From Serpula lacrymans var. lacrymans S7.9 (taxonomy: Eukaryota > Basidiomycota > Agaricomycetes > Boletales > Serpulaceae): a stretch of 64,000 nucleotides of DNA. The stretch is taken from the NCBI RefSeq assembly GCF_000218685.1, contig NW_006763302.1:850868-914867 (forward strand), written 5' to 3'. A model generated the notes under the pieces. The model searched no databases. It saw only the letters and a program-made list of their open reading frames with translations, and was not told the DNA's origin. A program made the translations under genes and the position numbers. This document shows positions 35,265-46,120 of the stretch, in pieces (positions within the stretch are counted from its first letter, which is position 1; each line of letters opens with the position of its first letter).

Positions 35265-35685
35265 TGTTACAATAACATATTTTTGGACCTTTCCTTTTAT
35301 TTTCATTTTTCTCCGCTTTAACCTTTTACTGTAATTTTCTCACACTGTGCCATGCGGCACTTTCCTTTTGTTCAAACTCCTCTTTCTCGCGTGGCGCTGC
35401 CTTTCTTCTTATTTTAGCTACAAGTCTCTCACGCAGTGGAGCTGGTCACACAGGCTGCGCCCTCTGACATCATCAGCCACTGCTTTATCAACTGTATAGT
35501 ACAACATATACAAACAACCTGTAGTAGTATAAATACCTCAATAGATCCAGGAGACTCCTCAGCGAGTCCTCCTGTTGTATCCTCACAACTAACTTGTTGA
35601 AGCCTAAAGGGTAACCACTCCCTCATCATTATCTCTATAGTGTGTTCTAGTTGTGCGCCAGAGTAACAAACTCTTGGTTGTTACA
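35265..35685 (+). mobile_element. Family B solo LTR, copy 3 (inside copia C gag)
   Basis: A 421-bp LTR, TGTTACAATAACAT...CTTGGTTGTTACA, flanked by target duplication CCTCC (35260-35264 and 35686-35690). The gag reading continues on both sides. Confidence 0.9.
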
Positions 35686-38143
35686 CCTCCTCAGAGGATC
35701 CTGAAATCACCTGGATACTTAAGGATGAGAAGGCACATGGAATCATCCAGGACCATATCTCCGATGCCCTCCTAATGAGGACTGGAGACCTCACCAGCTC
35801 CAAGAAGTTATTTGATAAACTTGTCTCACTCCATCAGATGTCCAACATTGCCTTGGCCTTCTATTCATTCCAGCAACTCACCAAATTGTCCTGGGATGGG
35901 ATATCACCTATTCAGGACCACATTGCAAAAATCTGGACAATTGATTCACACCTCTCCAGAATGAAACTAGGAGTTGATACCAAACTTATGGCCTTCACTC
36001 TTCTCCAATCTCTCCCATGCACTCCTGAATGGCAAACATTTCAGTCATCGGTAATCAACACGATTGAAAAAAATAAACTTACCTTTGATGCAGTTGAGAT
36101 CCGGATCACTGCAGAAGTTGCACGATAGTCAGGGAAGGCCCCTGGAGGTTCTGAATCAGCACTCAAATCCGAGGAAAAGTGGTGTGACTTCCACAAAGCC
36201 AAATCACACAACACCTTGGAGTGTTGAACACTTCAGTCAGCCGGAAAAGGTCAAAGGAAGAAGGAAAAGGAAAGACACAAGGATAAAGGAAAAGAGAAGG
36301 AAAAGGCAAATACAGCGGAGCAATCATCTGGATCTGACTCCGAGGAGGAACAGAGTCATATTGCATTGGAACATGTACATATTTCCAAGCCCCTTGCTAA
36401 ACACATTCAAGCTTACCTTGTGTTGGAACCCAATAAGACCAAAACAACAATTATTATTGACTCCGGAGAAACATCCCACATGGTCCCTCACCGCTCCTGG
36501 CTCGAGCCAGGAACATACCATGTTCTGCACCCTCCAAGGACAATCAGTTTTGGGGATGAATCCTCTGTAAATGTCATTGGCATTGGAACAGTAATCCTAC
36601 AAGCAACTGTTGGCAAAAAGGACTACAATATTGCACTGTCAAATGTCTTACTTGTGCCAAACTTCACTTTAGCACTCGTCTCTGTCCACAAATTGTCTAA
36701 AAAGGGGTTATCAACACTTTTTCCAGCAGGGTCAAACACTTGTGAAGTTCGGAAAAAGGAGGAACTTATCCTCACTGCTTTACACAAGCAAGGACTTTAT
36801 CACATCCAAGCAAAACCCGAAATCAACCCGGAGTCAGCTTTTGCAGCAGTAGATGTAAATTTATTGCACAGGAGAATGGGACACATTGGAATGGACCGCT
36901 TGCAACGAATGGTTACAAAAAGACAGCTCCAGGACATAGACACCCTGACCGGAACCCCGGAGTTTTGTGAACCTTGTGCTTTAGGAAAGATGAAGAAATT
37001 ACCTTTCAAGTCCACTGGAGGAAACCGAGCCAAGCGCCCCGTACAAATTGTGCACACAGACGTTGGAGGACCAATCAAACCAACTTCCAGGGAGGGTTTT
37101 CGGTACTCGATTATCATTGTAGATGATTTCTCCAAATTTCCATGGATATATTTCCTAAAACATAAAAGTGAAGCACTGGAATGATACAAGCAATGGAAAG
37201 AAGATGTCCAAACATTCTTCCGGACTCATTTGGGAGAAGAAAACTCCACTGAACTGTACACATAATTCCTCCGGAGCGATGGGGGAGGAGAATATACTGG
37301 CAATGCATTCAAAAATCAACTCAGAGGAGATGGTGTCATCCAAGAAACTACAGCTGCAGATACTCCGGAACAAAATGGCATTGCAGAACGCATGAATCAG
37401 ACATTGGCTACATTAGCAACCACTATGCTCCATGATTCCAAGCTCCCAAAGTCATTTTGGGTAGATGCCATGCAAACAGCTGCATATATCACAGCACGCA
37501 GCCCAGCATCAGGACTCCATGGAAAGACCCCATATGAGATACTGTTTAAAAGGAGAGTTGATCCAACTCTGTTTCACCCTTTTGGATGCCAAGCATATGC
37601 CTTGATTCCAAAAGACAAAAGGCAAGGGAAGTTTTACTCCAAGGGGCGTAAAGCCATAATGATTGGCTACACACATGGAAAGCAAGCCTACAAACTCCTA
37701 GACACTGAAAAACAAACTGTGTTTTCCAGTCGGCATATCATATTCAATGAATCTGGAAAGGTACAAAAGGACGACACTGCTCCCTGGAACACAGACCCTA
37801 GCACAGATCAGTGGGAGGGACTCATTCTAGAGAATGCTCACTATCCAGACCAAAATACATTGGAGGAGGATGATCCTGACCCTCAGATCCAAGATCCAAA
37901 TGAATTGCAAATGGAACCACATCTCCAAGGAGATGTTCCACAAGCAATGGAACCATATCAGCATGAAGATGTTCTGAGAGCAGTGGGGCAATACCTCCGT
38001 GGAGACGTTCCGAGAGCAGTGGGAGCACCTGATCAGCTAAGACACCCTCCACAACAGTCTCTACAACCAAGACCTGAACACTGGCCATCTTCAGAATGGA
38101 ATCCCAAAGTAGAGTCACAGTCAGTGGGAGGACAGCCCCTCAA

Positions 38144-38549
38144 TGTTACAATTGACATACCAGCACCTACTTATGCTTCACTTTTTGTACTTTTACTTTT
38201 CATTTTCCAAGTCACATGACTGATCATGTGACCATTTACTTTACTTTACATTTCCGGACTTTTCATAGTCACATGACCATCATGTGACACATCACCTGAC
38301 CAGTGTTTAGACTCATCATGTGACCAGTCACATGCTAGACATCGGACTTTAAACTTTATTTACAACTGTACAGTACCTCATGTATTTTAGTATATATACA
38401 AGAGCAATACATGGGGAAGGACTCAGCGAGTCCTCCTGTTGTCTAGCACAACAAACTTGTTGAAACCTAAGGGGTGATCCCTTCTTTCTCTCTTCTCTCT
38501 TTTGCTTGTCTGAGTTGTGCGCCAGAGTAAGAAACTCTTGGTCGTTACA
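38144..38549 (+). mobile_element. Family B solo LTR, copy 4 (inside copia C pol)
   Basis: A 406-bp LTR, TGTTACAATTGACA...TTGGTCGTTACA, flanked by target duplication CTCAA (38139-38143 and 38550-38554). Its 5' third contains inverted repeats GTCACATGA-n4-TCATGTGAC and GTCACATGA-n3-TCATGTGAC, E-box-like motifs. Confidence 0.9.
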
Positions 38550-39410
38550 CTCAACATACAGCCAGCTGATGTGGAAGAAGTCTGAATACAGCTAGACAGC
38601 CTGTCTATCGGATCAGCTTCTGGAAGGCATACAACACCTCCAGGAGTGAGTGGGGCAACACACACACAAATGTGTCTACTTCCTGGAGTACCTGCACAAG
38701 TTCCTAAAAGAGCAATCATGCCTGCTGAAGTTCTTGGAGTACGCAGAAGCAGTTGCCAGACCCGTCCTGCAGACAAAAACCAAGATTATCAAAGGACTCT
38801 AGATGAGGAACAGTCTCGAAAAGAGCAGCATGACAACTCCATGGAGAAACCTAACACTCCTGAGGTTCATGAAGAAACATCTGATACAGAGGAGACATTC
38901 TTTGCTGGAATAGCAAGTACCGGTCCATCTAACACAGACCTTCCAAGGACACTAAAGGAAGCCTTATCACGTCTGGATGGAGAATTATGGAAGTCTGCCT
39001 TGGAGGAGGAACTCCTAAGTCTCAATATTGATGCAGTATATGACACTGTTCTACTTCCGAAGGGAGTGAAACCCATCACATCAAAACCTGTGTTCCGGAT
39101 CAAGTTTGATCAAAATGGAAACATTGAGAGATACAAACTCCGGATTGTTGCATGAGGTTTTACTTAAAGGGAGGGGATTGATTGCCAGGAGGTTTTTGCT
39201 CCGGTTGCAAACTTAGAGTTGATCCGAATTATTCTAGCCCTGGCAGCAAAGTATGACCTAGAACTTGATCAAATGGACGTATCCACAGCTTATCTCAATG
39301 GAGAACTTGAAGAAGAACTGTACATGCTTCCTCCAGGGGGTGTTCCTATCCAACCTGGATACTGCTGGAGGTTGAAGAAATCCATCTACAAATTAAAACA
39401 AGCTGGTCAT

Positions 39411-41232
39411 TGTCATGCACCAAAGTTGATTGGTAGCATGGACAGGTGTTAAGAATGTAGTGAATATTCAAAAAGACTCGCCTTTGCGCCACACAGGCAC
39501 AGTGCCACGTGGAATAGTAATTAATATTGTCTTTTTTGAATTTGTGGCTGATCAGAACCACCTCTATTAGGCAATCCAGTCGTGTTCACCTTTGCTTTTC
39601 TATTCAGTACTTTCCGCGTTTCGGCATTTTGGCAAATTTTCGCGTCGCCACTGGCTACACATTGTGCCCTTGCTTTTATCGCCCTCCCTTACCTTTTTTT
39701 CTTTACTCAGTCCCACCATGGGACCCTTACTCTCTTTTTTATTCTCACCCAACGGTCACTTCTGGATCCCTATTCTGGTTCACCTCCTTGTCACCTCCAC
39801 CCTCCTCCTCCTCATCTTCTATGCTCCCCCACCATATCTGATGTCACTATTTTCTATCCGTTTCCATCACCAATCCGTCGACTACCACATGCCACTGCTG
39901 ATATCAGCAAAGCCCCGGCAGCCGGTCCAAATCGGGCAAAAGGTCCATCTTCATGACATCAATCTTCCATCATTTACCATCAAAACATCGGTCGCTCGTC
40001 TTGCCTGGTTGAAGTGTGGGTGGGTAGTTTTTGAGCTGGAGAAAGTTCATCCCCTTGCGTTGCCCATGTACATTGCCGTCCCATTCACTTGGGTACACTT
40101 ATCTTTAGTCCATCATCTTCGCTACAGCTACACCTACCATACACTGCCTGGGACTCACTTGTTCCAAATTGGAACTACTCCCCTCCCTCCCTCGTTTGAC
40201 CAGGTGGTCCAACACAACCAGTCCATTGGTAAGGCCATGGAACTGTCGGATTTGGACTAGGTGGTGGACCGGTGGCTCCAGTTTCTTTTTTTCAGCAGAA
40301 CATTCATTTACAGTGCGATTATTTTTGATTTTTGAATCATTTTTATGGACACATATTTTTTTAGAATGCCTGACTGACAATAAAGGAACCGTGTTGATAC
40401 TGATAGTGTTTTGCCTTGCCCTTTTTTTACTGCATCTTCCCATGACTTTATGATTTTCTTGCTTTTTTTCTGTTTTTGGACTTTATTTTATGGCTGTACA
40501 AACCTGTGACATTACTTACACAGCATTTATTGTTCTATCTCTTTCTTTTCCTTATTTTGACCATCTTATCCTGTACTACCTACGCAGGATTCGTCAGCAT
40601 ACATTCCTTCCTTCATGTTCTTTCTCATTCTTTTTGCACAGCTATACTGTGCATAGCCTCTCTTTCTTTTACTATATAAACCCCTGTATTTTACCTTGTA
40701 AAAAAACAAAACAAGAACTCCAACCCAGACTTCTTCTCTAATCTCAAGTCCACTTCGTACTGCTACTTGTGATCCAGTGTGGTCACAATACTTCCCACTG
40801 CTACCACTACTATCTGCTGTCATTGTCACTCGTCATTTTTGAAAGTCATTATCATCCCTTTCAATTAGAGTCCTTCTGAGCATCACAGTTTGTGCGTCAG
40901 GAGCCTGCTATCACTGGGAACCACGTCACCTCGTTATCTTGTCGTTTTCAAACCTACCTTGTGCTACAATTAGCAAGGTAGTGCTCATCCTATATTCGTC
41001 TCAAAAAGCCCCTATCTTCTATAGTTCAACTATCCCTCCTCCTCAAAACCCACACCCATACATCTCTGGGTTTTACTTTGAAGGATTGTCATACATACCA
41101 CCCCACAAACAACCAGAGCACCCACTGTTCTAGGAGGCAAAGCCCATAAACAAGTTCCGTGGAATCTGGGAGGATTGTGTGTTAGTTTGTTTTGTGTGTG
41201 TTTTTTTCTAACAACAGTTCTCATCATCAACA
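39411..41232 (+). mobile_element. Family A LTR-like element, copy 2
   Basis: 1822 bp, TGTCATGCACC...CATCATCAACA, inserted in the copia C reverse transcriptase. The flanks (GGTCAT left, CCGCCC right) do not match, and copia C does not continue on the right, so this may be the 5' end of a longer element or a rearranged copy. It is the most diverged of the four copies. Confidence 0.75.
39718..40260 (+). CDS. Family A ORF, 180 aa (copy 2)
   Basis: Same 180-aa reading frame as the other copies, starting TCCCACCATGGGACCC and ending GKAMELSDLD. It carries many amino-acid changes relative to copy 3 (for example MSLFSIRFHHQSVDYHMPLL) but no indel or stop, whereas the flanking LTR sequence has gained indels. 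Confidence 0.55.
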   Translation: MGPLLSFLFSPNGHFWIPILVHLLVTSTLLLLIFYAPPPYLMSLFSIRFHHQSVDYHMPLLISAKPRQPVQIGQKVHLHDINLPSFTIKTSVARLAWLKCGWVVFELEKVHPLALPMYIAVPFTWVHLSLVHHLRYSYTYHTLPGTHLFQIGTTPLPPSFDQVVQHNQSIGKAMELSDLD

Positions 41233-41279
41233 CCGCCCAACAAAAAAATAACCAAGGGCACCAGGCGCACTAATTAGAA

Positions 41280-42736
41280 ATGGAGAAGCCAGACGATCGG
41301 CTCAATACTCTGGCTGGTCGTTCGTACGACAAAATCCAAGCCTTCTTTTATGACCAACAGGTTGCTGAGATGAAGGCTCAGGGAAAAGAGTTCAGAGCTT
41401 AGGTCACTTGGGTGCCTTTGCTCCTCTTAACAATGAAGTAAACCACAACAAGGTGGCCCCTGCTCTGGGGTGTTGCATGAGCAATGAAGGAAAGGGGGTG
41501 GCTCCCAAATTTGTAAATAAATTTCTCAATTTGTTATCAGAAGTATGTACTTGTATGCAAAACTGTAACTGTAAAATTTATGATGCTACCACTGCACCAG
41601 CGTCTCCCTTGGAGTGTGGCCCCGGCGAGACAAACACTAGGGTGCTTGATTCTGGTAAAAATAAAAATAAAAATATAGAAAATCCTATCAACATTAAATC
41701 ACCTTGGGATGATTTCCTCACCACTATTGCTGACCTCATGTTGAAACACCCCCGCTCTCTTCCAATCTCCAGCTTCAAATGGAAATAACTCATGCCCAGA
41801 AATTACTCCTGGTTGCCACTGTCAACAAAAGAGGGATTTGCCTCATTGGTCGGCCAAGTCATCACTAAAGCAGCGACACTAAAACCATACATCATCATCT
41901 CAATGAATGCAGTCGTAGATGGGGGTACAGCCACTTTATCAGAGTTACCCAGTGCTGTATCATCATGTCCCGCCCAAGCATCTGCATTAACACCTCCTGA
42001 AAGTGAGGATGAGTACAATTGGGATCTTGAGGACAGGTGTATCTCAAAAAAGGTGTGTAATTGTTTATTCTTTGTTTTGCATCTTCATGACCTCCGCAAA
42101 ATAAGATGGATGATGCAATAGAGGAGCTCGTTACTGTACTACAGGGTAAACACAAGCCTGGATTTTGTGACAAGCACAAGACAATAGCTTATTTCCACCA
42201 CTGTTCTAGCAACCTCCACTTTGAAATGACTTGCCCCTGCTGCATTGTCTGGGCATAAGCTATCAAGCAAGGTGATGCAACACTCGAGAAAATGCCAATT
42301 GGCACTAATTTTTTCTAAGTCTGAACATGCACTGAAAATTTATCAGCCAGCTATAAAATTGTCATCTGCCAGCACCACTTCTACACCAATCAAAACTGTG
42401 TCTACCCCAGTAAAATCTCCTACCCCCAATGTATTTGGTTATCCACCCTTTTTCTACTACAACACCCCATTTTTGCCCTATCCGATCAACTATGGAATTC
42501 CAGGCACCGGTATGCCAATGAAGATGGAATTCAGTGAGACAGGCCTACCTTGGAGCCCTGTTATGCCTCCCACAAGCTCCCACAAAGCAAACCATGACGA
42601 GAAACAACGTCTTTCATCACCTCCAGTGGAAATCCTCAGTATTTCAGACATCTGTGGGCTGTATGGCCTTGGTGAAAGCATTCAGAGTGGGCTGGAGCAG
42701 CTTGGCTTCAAGGTAGGAGATAAATTAGATAGCATC
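41280..42736 (+). pseudogene. Degenerate gene of unknown function (possible internal region of family A)
   Basis: Directly right of family A copy 2. Readable pieces: MEKPDDRLNTLAGRSYDKIQ ... QGKEFRA stop, then in another frame LGAFAPLNNEVNHNKVAPAL ... KSPWDDFLTTIADLMLKHPR, ITKAATLKPYIIISMNAVVD, GFCDKHKTIAYFHHCSSNLH ... CPCC and a C-terminal ISDICGLYGLGESIQSGLEQ just before the gypsy LTR at 42737. The frame changes at least four times. It could be the internal region of family A or an unrelated gene. Not recognised. Confidence 0.35.
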
Positions 42737-43151
42737 TGTAACAACCAAGAGTTTGTTACTCTGGCGCACAACTAGAACCAACTATAGAGATAATGATGAG
42801 GGAGTGGTTACCCTTTAGACTTCAACAAGTTAGTTGTGAGGATACAACAGGAGGACTCGCTGAGGAGTCTCCTTGATCTATTGAGGTATTTATACTACTA
42901 CAGGTTTGTTTGTACATATGTACTATACAGTTGATGAAGGCAGTGGCTGATGATGTCAGAGGGCGCAGCCCGTGTAACCAGCTCCACTGCGTGAGAGGCT
43001 TGTATCTAAAAATAGAAGAAAAGCAGCACAATGTGAGAAAGTGGAGTTTGAACAGAAAGGAAAGTGCCGCATGGCACGGAGTGTGAAAACTACAGTAAAA
43101 AGTTAAAGAGGAGAATGAAAATTAAAGGTCCAAAAATGTGTTATTGTAACA
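42737..43151 (-). mobile_element. 3' LTR of the chromodomain gypsy relic (family B)
   Basis: 415-bp B-type LTR on the minus strand, TGTTACAATAACAC...TTGGTTGTTACA. There is no target duplication around it, but a purine tract (AGAGGGGGTAG on the minus strand) abuts its 5' end and the element's chromodomain ORF lies immediately upstream. This identifies family B as the LTR of this gypsy element. Confidence 0.8.
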
Positions 43152-43477
43152 CTACCCCCTCTAAGGCTCAACTTCCAGGCGAGACCAAGTACCTGAGGTA
43201 GTAGTTAGATTTTTGGGCATAGGTTAAAAAAGGGAATTAAAAAAGTTCAAATCCATGCCTCTAAGCTTCCTAGGAGCCGAGGGATTCTTAGAATAAAATC
43301 CGGGAACAGCATCGCGGGAATTGTCCAGATGGGCTTCTGGTTCCCATGTTCTGTCCTCGTCTCCATAGCCCTTCCATAGGACTAGAAACTCTAATTTTCC
43401 ACACTTCAAGCATGCATTCACCACTCATTCAACTTCAAACTCTTCTTCACCTTCCTGGGTGACTACAACCGGTCTGG

Positions 43478-43894
43478 TGTTACGATAACACAATTTTCGG
43501 ACCTTTCCTTTATTTTCATTCTCCGCTTTAACCTTGTACTTTAGCTTTCACACATGGTGCCACGCGGCACTTCCCCTTTTTGTCCAAACTCCTTTTTCTC
43601 GTGCCATGTTGCCTTTCTTCTTATTTTAGACACAACTCTCTCACACAGTGGAGCTGGCCATGCGGGCTAGGCCCCATGACATCATCAGCCACTGTCTCTA
43701 TCAACTGTATAGTACACATGTACAAACAACCCTGTAGTAGTATATATACCTCAATAGATCCAGGAAACTCCTCAGCGAGTCCTCCTGTTGTCAACCAACA
43801 AACTCTCTGCAGTTCAAGGGGTAACCACTCCCCGTTCACTACCCTTATAGTGTGTTCTCGTGTGCGCCAGAGTAACTAACTCTTGGTTGTTACA
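43478..43894 (+). mobile_element. Family B solo LTR, copy 5 (inside the gypsy relic)
   Basis: 417 bp, TGTTACGATAACAC...CTTGGTTGTTACA, with target duplication TCTGG (43473-43477 and 43895-43899). It separates the chromodomain from the GPY/F module and lies opposite in orientation to its host element. Confidence 0.9.
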
Positions 43895-44310
43895 TCTGGG
43901 CCGGTCTACGTGCTGTCCCGGCAGCGGCCCTTTGTAGGGTTTCACATGGCTAATATTAACTGTGGGTACTACCCTCATTTGTTTTGGGAGTTCCAGCTCC
44001 ACTGCATTGGGTTTGACTTCCTTAATCCGGTAAGGCCTAATCCACTTTTCGGTCAGTTTTCTAGACTGCCGGTCTTTTAACTTCAAGTGGTCAGTGTCTA
44101 ACCAGACCAGGTCGCCGACCTTGTAGTCAGGGGCCTTAGAGCATCTACGTTCTGCCCTGTCTTTCATCTGCTCTGCAGTTTTAAATAGCACCTTGCGCGT
44201 TTTGTCCAAGACAGACTTCATGTGTTACGATAACACAATTTTCGGACCTTTCTTTAATTTTCATTCTCCGCTTTAACCTTTTACTATAGTTCACACTCCG
44301 TGCCATGCGG

Positions 44311-46120
44311 TGTCATGCACCAAAGTTGATTGGTAGCATGGACAGGTGTCAATAATGAAGCAAATATTCAAAAGACTCGCATTTGCGCCACACAGGCACA
44401 GTGCCACGTGGAATAGTAATTAATATTGCCTTTTTCGAACTTGTGGCTGATCAGCATCACCTCTATTAGGCAATCCAGTCACGCTCACCTTTGCTTTTCC
44501 ATCCGGTACTTTCCGCATTTCGGCATTTCGGCAAATTTTCGCGTTGCCACTGGCTACACATTGCATTGCACCCTCGCTTTTGTCGTTTCCCTTACTCCCC
44601 TTCCTTTGCCTAGCCCCACCATGGGCCCCTTCCTCTCCTTTTTATTCTCACCTGATGGTCGTTTCTGGATCCCCATTCTAATCCACTTTTCCATCACCTC
44701 CACCCTCCTCCTCCTCATCTTATTTGCACCCCCACCATTTCTGATGTCACCACTTCCTATCCGCTTCCGTCGCCGATCCGTTGACTACCACGTGCCACTG
44801 CTGATATCAGCAAAGCCCCGGCGGCTGGTCCAAATAGGGCAACAGGTCCATCTTCATGACGTCGATCTGCCATCATATACTATCAAAACATCAGTTGCTC
44901 GTCTTGCCTGGTTGGAGCGTGGGTGGGTAGTTTTTGAGCTGGAGAAGGTTCATCCCCTTGCGTCGCCCATGTTCATTGCTGTCCCATTCACTTGGGTACA
45001 CTTATCTTTTGTCCATCGTCTTCACTACAGCTACACCTACCACACGCTGCCTGGGACTCACTTGTTCCAAATTGGAACTACTCCCCTCCCTCCCTCGTTT
45101 GACCAGGTGGTCCAACACAACCAGTCCATTGGTAAGGCCATGGAACTGTCGGATTTGGACTAGGTGGTGGACCGGTGGCTCCAGTTTCTTTTTCTTCAGC
45201 AGAACATTCATTTACAGTGCAATTATTTTTGATTTTTGAATCATTTTTATGGACACATATTTTTTAGAATGCCTGACTGACAATAAAGGAACTGTGTTGA
45301 TACTGATAGTGTTTTGCCTTGCCCTTTTTTTTTACTGCATCTTCCCATGACATCATGATTTTCCTGCTCTCTTTTTGCTATTGGACTTTACTTTATGGCT
45401 GTACAAACCTGTGACATTACTCACAGCATTTATTGTTCTATCCCTTTCTTTTCCTTTTTTTGACAATCTTATCCTGTACTACCTACGCAGGATTTGTCAG
45501 CATACATTCCTTCCTTCATGTTCTTTCTCATTCTTTTTGCACAGCTATACTGTGCATAGCCTACTTTTCTTTTACTATATAAACCCCTGTATTTTACCTT
45601 GTAAAAAAAAAAACAAGAACTCCAATCCAGACTTCTTCTCTACTCTCAAGTTCACCACTCTGCTACTTGTGATCCAGTGTGGTCACAATACTTCCCACTG
45701 CTACCACTACTATCTGCTGTCATTGTCACTCGTCATTTTTGAAAGTCACTGTCATCCCTTTCAATTAGAGTCCTTCTGAGCACCACAGTTTGTGCGTCAG
45801 GAGCCTGCTATCACTGGGAACCTCGTCATATTGTTGTTCTCAAACCTACCTTGTGCTACGATCAGCAAGGTAGTGCTTATCTATACTTGTCACTAAGCCC
45901 CTATCTTCTATAAATTCAACTATCCCTCCTCCTCAAAACCCACACTCATACATCTCTGGGTTTTACTTTGAAGAATCTTCATACATACCACCCCACAAAC
46001 AACCAGAGCACCCACTGTTCTAGGAGGCAAAGCCCATAAACAAGTTCCATGGAATCTGGGAGGATTGTGTGTTAGTTTGTTTTGTGTGTGGTTTTCTAAC
46101 AGCAGTTCTCATCATCGACA
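44311..46120 (+). mobile_element. Family A LTR-like element, copy 3
   Basis: 1810 bp with both ends defined: TGTCATGCACC...CATCATCGACA, flanked by a 4-bp duplication GCGG (44307-44310 and 46121-46124). TG...CA ends and the short duplication fit LTR-retrotransposon integration, so this is a solo LTR or an LTR-like non-autonomous element. Internal order: ORF (44621-45163), AATAAA at about 45281, TATA-like ACTATATAAACC at about 45576, an A-run and the 3' end. Confidence 0.88.
44621..45163 (+). CDS. Family A ORF, 180 aa (copy 3)
   Basis: Start CCCACCATGGGCCCC, stop TAG at 45161-45163. The protein is MGPFLSFLFSPDGRFWIPIL..., with one hydrophobic segment and the conserved block SVARLAWLERGWVVFELEKV. 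It is nearly identical to copy 4. A polyadenylation-type AATAAA lies about 120 bp after the stop, and a separate TATA box lies further downstream, so the ORF could be a stand-alone transcription unit inside the U3-like part. Confidence 0.6.
   Translation: MGPFLSFLFSPDGRFWIPILIHFSITSTLLLLILFAPPPFLMSPLPIRFRRRSVDYHVPLLISAKPRRLVQIGQQVHLHDVDLPSYTIKTSVARLAWLERGWVVFELEKVHPLASPMFIAVPFTWVHLSFVHRLHYSYTYHTLPGTHLFQIGTTPLPPSFDQVVQHNQSIGKAMELSDLD

Larger units (their letters stand above)
35051..39410 (+). pseudogene. Copia element C gag-pol, degenerate and truncated
   Basis: Gag starts near 35106 (MTTAHNTSACPVLTGPNNFQ), is split by a B LTR, and continues LMRTGDLTSSKKLFDKLVSL to 36128. After a frameshift come the protease IIDSGETSHMVPH (about 36455), the pre-integrase LLHRRMGHIGMDRLQRM ... 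CEPCALGK, integrase HTDVGGPIKP, SDGGGEYTG and TPEQNGIAERMNQT, then a C-terminal region to 38143. A second B LTR interrupts. Reverse transcriptase fragments follow (VFAPVANLELIRIILALAAK, MDVSTAYLNGELEEELYM, YKLKQAG) until family A cuts it at 39410. Stops at 37182-37184 and near 37265 and several frameshifts show it is dead. RNase H and the 3' LTR are missing. Confidence 0.85.
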
